Below, piece by piece: positions 24,015 to 34,546 of a stretch of DNA of 64,000 nucleotides (position 1 is its first letter; the number at the start of each line of letters is the position of its first letter). The notes beneath the pieces were generated by a model, which saw only the letters and a program-made list of their open reading frames with translations, did not search any database and was not told where the DNA came from. A program made the position numbers and the translations under genes. Source of the DNA: Novosphingobium sp. BW1 (GTDB lineage: Bacteria; Pseudomonadota; Alphaproteobacteria; Sphingomonadales; Sphingomonadaceae); the NCBI RefSeq assembly GCF_008107685.1, contig NZ_VIRF01000081.1:1-64000 (forward strand), in the 5' to 3' direction.

Positions 24015-24403
24015 AAGCTCGGCTTCTAGAAGAATTGCGCAAGAGTGCAAAGGTGGACCCAACGAACCGGCGCAGCGTACCGGCATTTCGGCACGCGGAA
24101 GCCGCACGAAAGTCCCCTTTTCGTGCAGTGAGCATTTTTTAACGCAGCCACATCTGCAATGTTCCCTCTCACATCCCTCTTTTCGCCCCTGCACAAGATC
24201 CGCCTCGGCCGCTCTGACGCGGATCCTAGGCGCGAAAGGCGAATCACCTGCAGGAGACAAAGGCCGCAGATGCGACCCTCTCCGGCCCAAACGAACAGCG
24301 CGCAGGGGGCACCTGGCCTCCTGCGCGCTCATCGCGTCCAATGATGATGGTGGCGCGGCCAAAGCTTAGGCCGACTCTGGCTGAACCGCGCTAAACTACC
24401 GAA
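24015..24403. other. obgE-proB interval with a terminator-like hairpin
   Basis: No gene is seen in these 389 nt. A GC-rich hairpin at 24298-24329 (AGCGCGCAGG arms around CACCTGG) lies 75 nt beyond the obgE stop and could attenuate or end the obgE transcript. A proB promoter must then lie in the remaining 280 nt, but I could not identify it. Confidence 0.5.
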
Positions 24404-25459
24404 TCAGATCGGGGACCAAGGCGTCTCGTTCGCCTCTTCCTGTTCGCCTTCGGGACGTTCCGTGACCGTGGCGGCCGGCAGATGCTCGATTGCCGCATCG
24501 AGGAGCGCAGGGAGGCCCTGTCCGGTCACGCCTGAGATCGGGAAGACCTCGTGAGCACCGGCCTTGAGCAGTTCGCGCGCGTATTCGGCGGCGAGCTCAT
24601 CGTCGACCAGATCGACCTTGTTGAGCGCGACGAGGCGCGGCTTGTCCGCCAGTTCGCCCGCGTAGGCTTCCAGTTCCTGCTCAACGACTTTCATTGCCTC
24701 GACCGGATCGTCGACCGAGATGTCGATGAGGTGGAGAAGCACGCGGCAACGCTCGATGTGCCCGAGGAACCGGTCGCCGATACCTGCCCCATCCGCGGCG
24801 CCCGCGATCAGGCCCGGGATGTCGGCCAGCACGAACTCGCGGCCCTTGTGGTAGACCACGCCCAGCTGCGGACGTAGCGTGGTAAAGGCGTAGGCGCCGA
24901 CCTTAGCCTTGGCGTTCGACAGCTTGTTGATGAAGGTCGACTTGCCTGCGTTGGGCAGGCCGACAAGGCCCACGTCCGCAAGCAGCTTAAGGCGCAGCCA
25001 GACCCACATCTCCTCGTACGGGATGCCGGGCTGGTGCTGGCGCGGGGCGCGGTTGGTGCTGGTCTTGTAGCTGGCGTTGCCGCGCCCCCCCATGCCGCCT
25101 TCGAGCAGGACCTCGCGCTGGCCCGCCTCGGTGAGATCGAGCAGGACGGTCTCCCCGTCCTCGTCCGAAATCACCTGTGTGCCTACGGGCACCTTGATGA
25201 CGAGATCATCGGCCGCCGCGCCATTGCGGTTCTTGCCCATGCCGTGGCCGCCGCGCTTCGCCTTGAAGTGCTGGGTGTAGCGAAAGTCGATCAGCGTGTT
25301 GAGGCCGGGCACGGCCTCGAACACGACATCGCCGCCCTTGCCGCCATTACCGCCGTCAGGGCCGCCGTACTGGATGTACTTCTCGCGGCGGAACGAGACC
25401 GCCCCGGGGCCACCCGCGCCCGAGCGAATGTAGATCTTGGCCTGGTCGAGAAAATGCAT
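24404..25459 (-). CDS. obgE: Obg-family GTPase
   Basis: Essential ribosome-associated GTPase linked to stress and growth control, 351 aa. The glycine-rich Obg fold fills residues 1-158 ([31 protein letters not shown] and [21 protein letters not shown]). The G domain follows with G1 GLPNAGKS, G3 DIPGL and G4 NKVD. The ATG at 25459 gives the canonical N-terminus. The C-terminal tail is short and acidic. tRNA-Ala lies upstream. Confidence 0.96.
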   Translation of the reverse strand: MHFLDQAKIYIRSGAGGPGAVSFRREKYIQYGGPDGGNGGKGGDVVFEAVPGLNTLIDFRYTQHFKAKRGGHGMGKNRNGAAADDLVIKVPVGTQVISDEDGETVLLDLTEAGQREVLLEGGMGGRGNASYKTSTNRAPRQHQPGIPYEEMWVWLRLKLLADVGLVGLPNAGKSTFINKLSNAKAKVGAYAFTTLRPQLGVVYHKGREFVLADIPGLIAGAADGAGIGDRFLGHIERCRVLLHLIDISVDDPVEAMKVVEQELEAYAGELADKPRLVALNKVDLVDDELAAEYARELLKAGAHEVFPISGVTGQGLPALLDAAIEHLPAATVTERPEGEQEEANETPWSPI

Positions 25460-25524
25460 GGGGTAGTGGTCCCAACGGTTCCAAAGGGGGCACATCGCGC
25501 GCCACGGTGCGCCCTAGCCCCATA

Positions 25525-25552
25525 AACAAAAAACCCGGCCATGGCGACCGGG
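25525..25552 (-). terminator. terminator of tRNA-Ala
   Basis: On the minus strand CCCGG and CCGGG close a short stem around TCGCCATGG, followed by TTTTTTGTTT. It lies about 45 nt past the tRNA 3' end. Confidence 0.75.
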
Positions 25553-25595
25553 CGGATATCCGGCCTGTACCGGATCGTGATCTGGCGTGTGGTAC

Positions 25596-25671
<76 letters not shown>

Positions 25672-25817
25672 GTTCCAGTATCGCCCTGCCCCGAGCTTCC
25701 CCGCAGCAGGAGCGCTCCCTTAGCGAAGCTTGGGACGCTTGAAAAGCCCCCTTTTTCGCAAAAGGCGAGCGAGAGGGCCGCCTTCCGGCCACCTCCAGCC
25801 GGGCAGCCCCCCACTTT

Positions 25818-26576
25818 TTACTGCTCGTACGTTTCCTGGGCGCGGGCCGTCTGCTGCTCGAAGCTGGGGCGCACGGTGACAAGACCGCCGCCGTAGGCCG
25901 ATTCCCAGGCCGCCAGGTCCGCGCGGTACTGCTCGAAGGCGTCGAAGAATTCCTTGAAAGGCTTCTCCATCTTGGCCAGCCCGATGAAGGACCAGGTCTC
26001 GAACTGGCTGGGGTCGACCGTCTGCAAGTCCTGCGACACCCCCATGGCAGCTTCGCAAAAGCCGGTATCGACAGGAGGAAGCGAGAAGTAGTTGTAGACC
26101 TGGGTCTGATAGCTCTCGCGCGCCTTGATGGCATCGCGGCGGGTATGTCCCTGGCGGAAGCTGCGATCAATTGCCTCGCTCGCCTTGTCCAGCGACGCAT
26201 CGTAGAGCGTCAGGAAGCGCTTGTAGCCTTCGAGGATCGGCGCGTACTCAGGCTCGATGCAATTGAGCGCAGCCACGTTGTAGGCCGAACGCAGGTTCCA
26301 CACCGCCTGCGGTGTGGAAATGCCGTAGTTCACGGTGTGACGTTCGCCTTGCTCGTTTACCGGCGGAATGTTCATGGTCAGCTGCGCGCCGTTGGGCGGC
26401 GTAGGCTTGGGCGGAATAACCACGACGGGCGGCGGCGGCGGCGCGGTCACGACGTACTGCTTGGGGCCACACGCGGCAAGGGCTGCGAGCCCCATCAGGC
26501 TTGCGCCAGTCAGCATCCGCCGAAGCCCGGAAAGCGTGCTCTTCACCTTCGTACCCACCCTCAAAAAAGAACTCAT
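25818..26576 (-). CDS. putative lipoprotein
   Basis: Exported lipoprotein, 252 aa. The lipobox LAAC places the lipidated cysteine at about residue 36, followed by a proline-rich spacer ([17 protein letters not shown]). The mature part is helical, with [23 protein letters not shown] and [17 protein letters not shown]; no domain is recognised. The start at 26576 is a compromise; an ATG at 26516 would give a shorter signal. It is probably periplasmic, attached to a membrane. Function unknown. Confidence 0.75.
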   Translation of the reverse strand: MSSFLRVGTKVKSTLSGLRRMLTGASLMGLAALAACGPKQYVVTAPPPPPVVVIPPKPTPPNGAQLTMNIPPVNEQGERHTVNYGISTPQAVWNLRSAYNVAALNCIEPEYAPILEGYKRFLTLYDASLDKASEAIDRSFRQGHTRRDAIKARESYQTQVYNYFSLPPVDTGFCEAAMGVSQDLQTVDPSQFETWSFIGLAKMEKPFKEFFDAFEQYRADLAAWESAYGGGLVTVRPSFEQQTARAQETYEQ

Positions 26577-26614
26577 CTCGTCACAAACCACATTACGCGC
26601 TCTGTCTAACAAAG

Positions 26615-26648
26615 AAAATGCCCGGGGCGAGGTTTCGCACCGGGCATC
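26615..26648 (-). terminator. terminator of the Bax-inhibitor-1 family gene
   Basis: ATGCCCGG and CCGGGCAT arms around GGCGAGGTTTCGCA, followed on the minus strand by TTTTCTTTG. It lies 55 nt downstream of the stop at 26704. Confidence 0.8.
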
Positions 26649-26703
26649 GCATTGTTTCCACGCTTTACCGCTTTTGCACGGCTAAGCGGGCCTCCCGCCT
26701 CAC

Positions 26704-27441
26704 TCAGTCGCGCTGACCAAGGAAGTTGAGGAGGAAGAGGAACATATTGATGAAGTCGAGGTACAGCGTCAGCGCGCCCATGACCACGGCCTTACCGAGG
26801 AACTCAGTGCCCTGCAGATACTGGTACTGCATCTTGAGCTTCTGAGTGTCGTAGGCGGTAAGGCCCGCGAAAATCAGCACACCCAGGATCGAGATCGCCA
26901 TATTAAGCGCGCTCGACTGCACGAACAGGTTGATGAGCATCGCCACGAGAATGCCGACCAGGCCCATGATCAGGAAACGACCAAAACCCGAAAGGTCCTT
27001 CTTGGTGGTGTAGCCGAACAGGCTCAGCCCTGCGAAGCCAGCGGCCGTCGCGAAGAAGGTCGTTGCGATCGACTCCCCGGTGTAGACAAGAAAGACCGAC
27101 GAAAGCGACAGCCCCATAACCACGGCAAAGCCCCAGTAGAGAATCTGCAGCGTCGAGGTCTTCATCTTGTTGAGACCGAAGCTCATCGCGAGGACGAAGC
27201 CGAAGGGGGCCAGCATGATCACCCAGCGCAGCGGCGTGGTCAGAACCGAATAGGCCAGACCCGACGAAGCGAAAAGCATCGCCACGATGCCCGTCAGCAG
27301 CACGCCCGAGGCCATGTAATTGTAGATCGACAGCATGTACTTGCGCAGGCCCGCATCGTAGGTGGCGCGGCCAGCGGTGCGTCCATCAATCGGAGACGCA
27401 CCGAAGCCCTGACGGGGCTGGGGGTCGTTCCAATTTGCCAT
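26704..27441 (-). CDS. Bax inhibitor-1/YccA-family membrane protein
   Basis: Seven-helix inner-membrane protein, 245 aa, of the BI-1 family. The N-terminus is soluble (MANWNDPQPRQGFGASP, then GLRKYMLSIYNYMASG), followed by regularly spaced helices including TTKKDLSGFGRFLIMGLVGI and LTAYDTQKLKMQY, a family signature with the conserved Asp. E. coli YccA binds the FtsH protease; a similar quality-control role is possible. ATG at 27441 with GGGAG upstream. Monocistronic with its own terminator. Confidence 0.92.
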   Translation of the reverse strand: MANWNDPQPRQGFGASPIDGRTAGRATYDAGLRKYMLSIYNYMASGVLLTGIVAMLFASSGLAYSVLTTPLRWVIMLAPFGFVLAMSFGLNKMKTSTLQILYWGFAVVMGLSLSSVFLVYTGESIATTFFATAAGFAGLSLFGYTTKKDLSGFGRFLIMGLVGILVAMLINLFVQSSALNMAISILGVLIFAGLTAYDTQKLKMQYQYLQGTEFLGKAVVMGALTLYLDFINMFLFLLNFLGQRD

Positions 27442-27586
27442 GTTAAACTCCCTTGGGGGGAAGCGCGCATGATGCCGCCTCCCGATATTCTACCAATATC
27501 TGCCTTCACGGCACAGTTTTCAAGGAAAACCGGCGCGGCTTTCGTGTAACGAAATGTGTCGTGGCCACAGATGCGCCCCGCCGGGC

Positions 27587-28399
27587 TCAATCCTTGGCGC
27601 GCGCTTCCTCAGCCATTTCAGCGCTGCGATTGCGCGCGGCGGTGAGCGTGGCGAGCATCAGCGCGTTCACCGCGCCATCCTCGTCCAGCACGTTCATGCC
27701 CGCGCGCGTCGTGCCGCCCGGGCTCGCCACCTTGTCCGCGAGCTCGCCCGCGGTGAGCGGGGACGCGCTGGCCAGCGAGGCCGCGCCCTCGACCATGGCC
27801 GTGGCGAGACGCTGCGCCGTGCCCGGCTCGACGCCCAGCTCGGCAGCCCCCTTCGCCAGCGCGTCAATGAAGCGGTATACATAGGCAGGGCCGCTCCCCG
27901 CGAGCGCGGTGACGGCGTGGAACTGCTCTTCGTCCTCAAGCCATTCCGGCGTGCCCAGAGGCTCCATGAGCTTGGTGATTTCAGCCTTCTCATCCTCATC
28001 GAGACCGCTCGAACCGAGCGCAATCGGCGACTTTCCAAGTGCGCAGGCAAGGTTGGGCATGATGCGAAGAACGGCATGGGCGCGTGGGAACTGCGCGGAA
28101 AGGCTTGCCAGTTCATTGCCGGCCAGAATCGAGAATACAGTCGTGCCAGGCCCGACGAGCGGCTCCATCGTGTCGAGGACGGTGGGGAGAACCTGCGGTT
28201 TCACGCCAATCATCACGGCATCGAAATCACGGCCCGTGGGCACCTCGTTCACCTGCTCTACACCCCCGGGTACGGGCTTGGGCGTCCGGTTGTAGACCGT
28301 GAAGGTCGAGGCCGGAATACCACCGGCGAGCCACCCGTCCAGCATGGCACCGGCCATATTGCCGCAACCGTAGATAAGGATGGATTCAAAGTTCGCCAT
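27587..28399 (-). CDS. proC: pyrroline-5-carboxylate reductase
   Basis: Last step of proline synthesis, NAD(P)H-dependent, 270 aa. The N-terminal Rossmann motif is YGCGNMAGAML, replacing the usual GxGNM form. The C-terminal catalytic signature is FHAVTALAGSGPAYVYRF followed by SPGGTTRAGMNVL. ATG at 28399. It lies downstream of the ybjN-like gene on the same strand; the gap of 154 nt shows no obvious terminator. Confidence 0.95.
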   Translation of the reverse strand: MANFESILIYGCGNMAGAMLDGWLAGGIPASTFTVYNRTPKPVPGGVEQVNEVPTGRDFDAVMIGVKPQVLPTVLDTMEPLVGPGTTVFSILAGNELASLSAQFPRAHAVLRIMPNLACALGKSPIALGSSGLDEDEKAEITKLMEPLGTPEWLEDEEQFHAVTALAGSGPAYVYRFIDALAKGAAELGVEPGTAQRLATAMVEGAASLASASPLTAGELADKVASPGGTTRAGMNVLDEDGAVNALMLATLTAARNRSAEMAEEARAKD

Positions 28400-28553
28400 G
28401 GTGCGTTTCCCGTTGTCTGCTGTCAGTCGAAATCGGGCTTCGACTTAGGGACGGGAACCGGATGGGGCAAGGCCAGTGCCGCACGTCGATGGCGCCGCTG
28501 GCGTGACGGAAGGGAGCCCTTTGCCCTTCCCGTTTAGTCCTGCATGGACCGGA

Positions 28554-29060
28554 TCAGGCTTCGCCGTGCGCGTCCACGAGCGCAGCGACAAGCGCCTCCT
28601 GGGGCGTCTTGTCACCCCACAGGATGAACTGGAAGACCGGGTAGAAACGATCGCATTCCTCGATCGCGGCCTCGACGACCATCTGCGCCTGGCCCGGCCC
28701 GAGAAGGCCGTCCTGCCCCAGCATCAACCCGTGACGGTAGAGCACGACCGAACCGTTCGACCACAGATCAAAGTGGCCAACCCACAGTTGCTCGTTGATC
28801 AGCGCCAGCGCCTCGTAGACATAGGCGCGCTTCTCTTCGGGAATACGCAACTCAGGCAAGCACAGGAGCTGCAGGACATGGTCCTCACGCCGCCAGATCG
28901 CCTGGAACTGGTAGGTCGTCCAGGCCCCCTTCAGCTCAGCCGAAATCTCGTCCTCGCTGGCATGGGCGACAGGCCAGTCGCGCGCCTCGAAGAGCGACGC
29001 CAGCATCTCCACGGGAGCGGCGTCGTCGTCGTGTCCGATAGTGTCGCGCACAATTCTCAT
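28554..29060 (-). CDS. YbjN-domain protein
   Basis: 168 aa, YbjN/type-III-secretion-chaperone-like fold. Similarity is seen in LFEARDWPVAHASEDEISAEL, ALINEQLWVGHFDLWSNGSVVLYRHGL and VVEAAIEECDRFYPVFQFILWGDKTPQEAL. Members are often paired with proC in sphingomonads and alphaproteobacteria, as here. The molecular function is unknown; in E. coli YbjN affects motility and stress. Confidence 0.9.
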   Translation of the reverse strand: MRIVRDTIGHDDDAAPVEMLASLFEARDWPVAHASEDEISAELKGAWTTYQFQAIWRREDHVLQLLCLPELRIPEEKRAYVYEALALINEQLWVGHFDLWSNGSVVLYRHGLMLGQDGLLGPGQAQMVVEAAIEECDRFYPVFQFILWGDKTPQEALVAALVDAHGEA

Positions 29061-29270
29061 ATTGGCTCAGCAGCCCCCCTATCCGCGTGTTCGGATAGAG
29101 GGATGCTTTGCCTGCCCCTGTCAGCACAATGGAGCGCCTTCCATCACCGGGGCAAAACCCGACAAGTCTGTTTACAGGATGTGGATAAGCACGCCGCGTG
29201 TCCGATCCCGGGACAGCTGTTCCCGCCCCGTTCCGTGGCAGCGGCTATCGCGCTGGCAGCTTTGGAAAAA

Positions 29271-31184
29271 CTAGTCCTCTCCGTCAAGCGCGTCGACGAC
29301 CTGGCCTGCCGGACTGGTCCAGACCAGCGCCCGGCCGTTGCCCGCCTCCGCGAAATCATCGACGAAGCGGTCCGCCGCCTTGCGCGTGGCAAAGGGCCCG
29401 ACGAGGATGCGATGGGTGCGCCCCATATCGGTTACATGCGCTTCCTGCCCCTTGAACAGCGCAGGATTGCGACGCGTGTAGCGCCGCCAGTCAAACGCGA
29501 TTGCGTCGGTATCACGGCCAACCCCGATCTGCACCCAGATCCGGCTGGGATGTGCCGGTTTCTTGGGTTTGGGCGGCGGTGGCGGCGCCGGACGTGCCGG
29601 CGTTACCTTGCGAATATCGACGGCGCCTGAGACGGGGGTATCGGGCGAACGCGGCTTGCCGAGGTCCGCAAAGGCCTCGCTCAGCGACATCTGCGCGACG
29701 GCCTCTTCGGCCGCGCTCGAGGGCGCTTCGCCGCTACGCGCTGGTGGCGCACCGGCCTGACTTGCCCGAGCCAGATCAAATCCGGGCACGGTCGAACGCG
29801 TGGAAATCAAGCCACCCGAGCCAGGAGTTTCCGTCGTTGCGACAGCGGATGTCGCAGTTGGCAATGCGACAGAGACCGGGGCTGTGGCTGAGGGATCAGC
29901 CGACGCCGCCATCGCGGCTGCCTGTTGCAAAGGCGCCGGGGTCGGCGCGGCACGGGCAATCCGGTCACGCGCGGCGGCCGAGGCTGACGCCGAAACCGGG
30001 GGAAGTTCGCCATTAGCACTCAGCACTGGGCCACCATCGCCCGGGACCACTTCGATGCCCGGCCGGGGCTCGGGCGGTGCCACCCGTTCGACCTCGGCTT
30101 CCGCCTCCGGCTGACGAACCGGGCGAAGCGCGGTTTCACGCAGCACAGGCTCGTCCAGATCACGCTCACCCAGACGCAGCGAGCGTCGTGCGCGGCGTGC
30201 AGGGCGGCTCGGCGTCTGCGCCTCGGCAGCCCGTGCAGGCTTTGCCGTACTGATGTCAGGCACGCCCGAGCCCGACGTCGCGGTAGGCACGATAGGCTGA
30301 GCGGGTTGATAGGCCGCGATACGCGCGCTGTCGCGACCGATCTCCGAAGCCCTGGGGAAGCGCCCCAGATTGGCGGCCGCCGCCTGCTGCGCAGCGGTCA
30401 AGCGCGGCATATAGCGGAGATAAGGCGCTACATCCTCGGCAAGCGGCGGGGGCAGGATGCGCTCGGCCAGCTTTACCGCTTCCTTTGTCTCCCCCGCAAT
30501 CGCCAGCGTAAAGGCGCGCGTGCGCCAGCCAGGCTTATCTTGCGCGCGCAAGAGCGGCATCAGCGTGTCTTCGGCCCCATCGAGATCACCGCCGATCGCC
30601 TGGCTGACCGCAAGCCGCCGGCGCACCAGGTTTTCCTCATCCGAGGTAAGCGCGCCTCCCGAGAGAACACGGCGATAAAGCGCCTGCGCTGCGACCGTAT
30701 CCCCCACCATGTCGTAAGCGAGTGCCTGATCGCTGGCCAGAGCTGCAACCGGGCGCCCGGCCTTGCGCGCATTGTCGAAGTACGCGAGCGCGCCGACCGG
30801 ATCACCCGCACGAAGCGTGGTGCGCGCCAGACCTTCGGCGATCCGGCCATCGCGCGGCGCCACCTCCTGCGCCCGCTGGAAGAAGCCCTTGGCGGCATCG
30901 AAATCGCCCAGTTCGCGCGCAGCGTTGCCCGCGTCCAGCAACGCCTCCAGATCGTTCTGGTCGCGCGCCAGGCGGGTCAGCGCATCGCCAAGGCGTGCCG
31001 TGTTGGGATCGGGAAGCGCCTGGACAACCTCGCTGGCCGTGGCCGGCTGCACCGCCAGGCCGCCCCCCCCGCTCAGCAAGGCGCAGCCCAGCGCATAACG
31101 AACGGCATGGAACGACGGGCGGGTGGCGGGAATGGAAACGCGCAGTGCGGCGCGAAGTACGCTCGGAGCCTTGGGCCGGATCAT
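29271..31184 (-). CDS. SPOR- and TPR-domain exported protein
   Basis: 637 aa. The signal peptide ends near PATA (residue about 50). TPR-like repeats cover about 60-290 (LEALLDAGNAARELGDFDAAKGFF and further). A long proline/alanine/threonine-rich linker follows, then a C-terminal SPOR domain (WVQIGVGRDTDAIAFDW to RILVGPFATRKAADRFV), which binds denuded septal peptidoglycan. The start at 31184 has AAGG seven nt upstream. It lies just downstream of the dcw cluster and ftsZ terminator, which fits a role at the division site. Confidence 0.85.
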   Translation of the reverse strand: MIRPKAPSVLRAALRVSIPATRPSFHAVRYALGCALLSGGGGLAVQPATASEVVQALPDPNTARLGDALTRLARDQNDLEALLDAGNAARELGDFDAAKGFFQRAQEVAPRDGRIAEGLARTTLRAGDPVGALAYFDNARKAGRPVAALASDQALAYDMVGDTVAAQALYRRVLSGGALTSDEENLVRRRLAVSQAIGGDLDGAEDTLMPLLRAQDKPGWRTRAFTLAIAGETKEAVKLAERILPPPLAEDVAPYLRYMPRLTAAQQAAAANLGRFPRASEIGRDSARIAAYQPAQPIVPTATSGSGVPDISTAKPARAAEAQTPSRPARRARRSLRLGERDLDEPVLRETALRPVRQPEAEAEVERVAPPEPRPGIEVVPGDGGPVLSANGELPPVSASASAAARDRIARAAPTPAPLQQAAAMAASADPSATAPVSVALPTATSAVATTETPGSGGLISTRSTVPGFDLARASQAGAPPARSGEAPSSAAEEAVAQMSLSEAFADLGKPRSPDTPVSGAVDIRKVTPARPAPPPPPKPKKPAHPSRIWVQIGVGRDTDAIAFDWRRYTRRNPALFKGQEAHVTDMGRTHRILVGPFATRKAADRFVDDFAEAGNGRALVWTSPAGQVVDALDGED

Positions 31185-31355
31185 CTGGGACCTTGCATCT
31201 CGTGTCATGGGGTCCGCGCAGCTACGGCGACCTCGGACCATCTGTTATCTGGGATACACCATATCTTCACAGAACCTGCAGGCCAAGCAGTCTGGCCGCA
31301 GCCGCCCCACGGCCCGCCCCATCCAGCAAAGCGGGATAGCAAGCACCGGATACAC

Positions 31356-31396
31356 AAAAGGCCGCAGCCGCGCTTCTGCGCGCATCCGCGGCCTTT
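31356..31396 (-). terminator. terminator after ftsZ (end of dcw cluster)
   Basis: AAAGGCCGC and GCGGCCTTTT arms with a nested CGCGC stem, U-run on the minus strand. It lies 64 nt beyond the ftsZ stop. Confidence 0.8.
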
Positions 31397-31459
31397 CACA
31401 CTGCAAGGCCCGGCTAGAGCCAGCCGGAGGGAGTTCCCGCGCGCGCCTGGCGCCCGGCC

Positions 31460-33010
31460 TTACTGGTTGTTCTGGCGGTTGAGGAAACGCGGGATGCTGA
31501 GCGATCCACTATCGTCCTCACCCTCACCGCCCTCGCGCAAGGGCGCGGCGGGCTTGGGCCGTGAAAGGCTGGTCATGCGCTCGAACAGGGTGCTGCCACC
31601 ACCGCCAACGGGGCGCTGCGGGGCAGGTGCGGGTGCCGGGCTTGGCGCGGGAGCCGCCGCCTTGTTCTCACCGCCGAACAGCTCGTCCTGGCGCGTCGGC
31701 GGGGTCTGCTGCGGACTGCGCGGAGCAAAGCTGCGCGAGCCCGAAATGCTGGCGTAGTTGCTCTCGTCAGTGTCGTCCTGACCTTTGTCCTCGACCTCCT
31801 CGGTTGCGCCCAGCTCCAGCTCCGCAGACGGCGAGAACGGTTCGGGCACGTAAGGCTTTGAACCACTGGCCGCCTCCGGTGCCTTCTCGCTCTCGGCTTC
31901 GGGAGCGGGGGTCGAAAGATCGAGCGGGGCAGACTCGGGTGCCAGAGCCGGTGCGCTGAAAGCCGGCGCCTGCACGGCCGGACGGACAGGACCACGACCG
32001 CCGCCAATCGCCATCGGCCGCGCCGGGGCGTCGGCCTGCTCCGCGGTCTGCTCGATGCCGGTGGCCACGACCGAAACCCGGATCTTGCCGTCAAGCTCGG
32101 GATTAAAGGCCGACCCCCAGATGATGTTCGCATCCGCATCGACGAGTTCGCGGATATGGTTTGCCGCTTCATCGACTTCGAGAAGTTTCATGTCCTCACC
32201 GCCGATGATCGAAATGATGACGCCCTTTGCGCCCTGCATCGAAACGCCATCCAGCAGCGGATTGGCGATGGCGTGTTCGGCCGCCTCGAGCGCACGGTTG
32301 GGGCCTTCACCCTCCCCGGTGCCCATCATCGCCTTACCCATCTCCCCCATGACCGAGCGCACGTCGGCGAAGTCGAGGTTGATGAGGCCTGGCATGATCA
32401 TCAGGTCGGTGATCGAGCGCACGCCCTGCTGCAGAACCTCATCGGCGAGCTGGAAGGCTTCCTTGAAGGTGGTCTCCGCCTTGGCGATCAGGAACAGGTT
32501 CTGGTTGGGAATGACGATGAGCGTGTCGACGTTCTTCTGCAGCTCCTCGATGCCCGCCTCGGCCGCGCGCATGCGGCGCGTGCCTTCGAACAGAAACGGT
32601 TTACAGACAACGCCGACAGTCAGGATGCCGCGTTCGCGTGCAGCCTGGGCGATGATCGGGGCCGCGCCAGTGCCGGTGCCGCCGCCCATACCGGCTGCGA
32701 TGAAGACCATGTGCACGCCGTCGAGCACACGACCGATCTCTTCCAGCGATTCCTCGGCAGCCGCACGACCGACCTCGGGCCGCGCCCCTGCACCGAGCCC
32801 TTGCGTGATCTCGTGGCCGAGCTGGATGCGGGTTTCCGCGATCGAGTTGTTGAGAGCCTGCGCATCGGTGTTGGCGACGACGAAATCGACCCCTTCGACC
32901 TGCGCCTCAATCATGTTGGCGATGGCGTTGCCGCCCGCCCCGCCTACGCCGATGACGACGATACGCGGGCGAAGTTCGTCGATCGTCGGCAGTCCGATGT
33001 TAATGCTCAT
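31460..33010 (-). CDS. ftsZ: cell division protein FtsZ
   Basis: Tubulin-like GTPase that forms the Z-ring, 516 aa. The GTP-binding motif GGGTGTG is at about 108-114, with GVGGAGGNA near the N-terminus, the T7 loop [11 protein letters not shown] and the globular core ending near 320. A disordered linker of about 180 residues rich in P/A/E follows, as in other alphaproteobacteria. The conserved tail [11 protein letters not shown] binds FtsA and other partners. It has its own 206-nt upstream gap, with DnaA-box-like sites, and a terminator after it. Confidence 0.97.
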   Translation of the reverse strand: MSINIGLPTIDELRPRIVVIGVGGAGGNAIANMIEAQVEGVDFVVANTDAQALNNSIAETRIQLGHEITQGLGAGARPEVGRAAAEESLEEIGRVLDGVHMVFIAAGMGGGTGTGAAPIIAQAARERGILTVGVVCKPFLFEGTRRMRAAEAGIEELQKNVDTLIVIPNQNLFLIAKAETTFKEAFQLADEVLQQGVRSITDLMIMPGLINLDFADVRSVMGEMGKAMMGTGEGEGPNRALEAAEHAIANPLLDGVSMQGAKGVIISIIGGEDMKLLEVDEAANHIRELVDADANIIWGSAFNPELDGKIRVSVVATGIEQTAEQADAPARPMAIGGGRGPVRPAVQAPAFSAPALAPESAPLDLSTPAPEAESEKAPEAASGSKPYVPEPFSPSAELELGATEEVEDKGQDDTDESNYASISGSRSFAPRSPQQTPPTRQDELFGGENKAAAPAPSPAPAPAPQRPVGGGGSTLFERMTSLSRPKPAAPLREGGEGEDDSGSLSIPRFLNRQNNQ

Positions 33011-33101
33011 TAGTGACTCCTGCCAGACACATGCGCGTCAGATATTTCTCAACCATCCTGATTGCACGCTTCGACTTGGCGAGGCAAAGGACGGCCTTGT
33101 G

Positions 33102-33175
33102 TTGTCCACAGGCAAAAACGCCCGATACCGGCGGTTTCTGCCACGTTGTCGCGCCTCTCGCACGTCCTGTCCACA
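33102..33175. promoter_or_regulatory. DnaA-box-like sites upstream of ftsZ
   Basis: TTGTCCACA (33102-33110) and CTGTCCACA (33167-33175) differ by one and two bases from the DnaA box TTATCCACA. They lie in the ftsA-ftsZ gap (33011-33216). DnaA regulates ftsZ in Caulobacter, so control here is plausible but not shown. Confidence 0.35.
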
Positions 33176-33216
33176 GCCTCTATTTAGGATGGGAACCGGA
33201 CCGCCAACAGGCGCGT

Positions 33217-34497
33217 TCAGAAATACTCCCGAACCGCCTGAAAGATCCGGGAAAACATTGTGTTCCAGCCCAATTTCACGGTCCTGTTCGAAGAACGGGC
33301 AAAACTGCGGATGTCTACCGGGTCGTTCGCCGCGTAGAGAACCAGCCCCGTCAGCGTCGAGAACCCGGGCTTGAGGTGCGCTTCGGCAAGCCCGGGAAGG
33401 TGCGGCACGCGTCCGATGCGGACCGGACGGCCGAGCGCAGCCTGCGCGTAATCGGCAAGCCCCACCAGTTCCGCGCCACCGCCGGTAAAGACCACCTGCT
33501 TGCCGCGCTGGCTGGAGAACTGCATAACTTTCAGAGCCTTGCTGACTTCTTCCATCAACATGCCAAGCTGCCCGGTGATGACACCGATCAGTTCGGCGCG
33601 CGGAATGCGGTTCTTGTCGTCGGCGTGGCGCGCGATGGGGCCCGTGCCCTCTTCTCCGGGTGCGTTCACGGGAATCATTTCGCGATGGTCATGGGGCGAG
33701 GCGATGGCCGAACCGTTCACGCATTTCAGGCGCTCGGCCTGGTAGCGACGGATACCAAAAGCCGAGGCAATCGCGTCGGTGATATCGGCCGACCCGATGG
33801 GAATGGAAATCATGTCGCGCAGCATCCCCCCCGCATAAAGCGAGACGTTGGTCACTTCTGCGCCGAATTCGACGAGCGCGACCCCAAGGTCCCGCTCCTC
33901 TGGCGAAAGACAGGCCTGCCCCGCCGCAATTGGCGAGCCCACCACCGCCTCGACCTCGAGATGCGCGGACTGCACCGCTTCTGTCAGATTGCGGATAGGG
34001 GCGCCGTCGGCGAGCATGACGTGGATATCGACGCCAAGCCGCTCGGCATGGAGACCACACGGGTCACCCACGCCGTGCGCGCCGTCGAGACGGTACTGGG
34101 CGGGCTGGACGTGAAGCACCATGCGTCCATCCGGCTGGATCGCATCGCGCGCAGCGACGAGCAACTGGTCGATGTCCTCCTGCTCGATCCGGCGTCCGCC
34201 GATCTCGGCATCGAAGGGCTGGAGACGGCTGGCAAGCCCAGCCCCCGAACAGCCGATCCACACTTTCTGGACCGAAACGTCGGCCATGCGCTCAGCACGT
34301 TCGATCGCGTCGCGCACCGCGTAGGTTGCCGCCGCCATGTCGGTCACGAAGCCCCGCTTGATGCCTTGGCTGGCGCGATGCCCAGAGCCGAGCACGACGA
34401 GCTCACCGCTCTCGGAGATGCCCGCAATGATTGCGGAAATGCGGAACGAGCCGATGTTGACCGCTCCGAAAACCTTGCTGATGCGTGTTGCCGCCAT
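33217..34497 (-). CDS. ftsA: cell division protein FtsA
   Basis: Actin-like ATPase tethering FtsZ to the membrane, 426 aa. Visible are the N-terminal phosphate-1 strand (GAVNIGSFRISAIIA), SGHRASQGIKRGFVTDM, the adenosine motif VVFTGGGAELVGL and a C-terminal amphipathic helix (NTMFSRIFQAVREYF) for membrane binding. The start at 34497 has GGGGAGGGG upstream. It lies 49 nt after ftsQ. Confidence 0.95.
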   Translation of the reverse strand: MAATRISKVFGAVNIGSFRISAIIAGISESGELVVLGSGHRASQGIKRGFVTDMAAATYAVRDAIERAERMADVSVQKVWIGCSGAGLASRLQPFDAEIGGRRIEQEDIDQLLVAARDAIQPDGRMVLHVQPAQYRLDGAHGVGDPCGLHAERLGVDIHVMLADGAPIRNLTEAVQSAHLEVEAVVGSPIAAGQACLSPEERDLGVALVEFGAEVTNVSLYAGGMLRDMISIPIGSADITDAIASAFGIRRYQAERLKCVNGSAIASPHDHREMIPVNAPGEEGTGPIARHADDKNRIPRAELIGVITGQLGMLMEEVSKALKVMQFSSQRGKQVVFTGGGAELVGLADYAQAALGRPVRIGRVPHLPGLAEAHLKPGFSTLTGLVLYAANDPVDIRSFARSSNRTVKLGWNTMFSRIFQAVREYF

Positions 34498-34546
34498 CAG
34501 GCGTGCCCCTCCCCTGTTGCCGCGCGCACATGAGCCGCGCATTGCC

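Noticed and set aside
29180-29188. single exact DnaA-box TGTGGATAA between the YbjN and SPOR genes
   Set aside because: A lone 9-mer in a 210-nt gap has no clustered boxes or AT-rich unwinding region, so I do not call a site.
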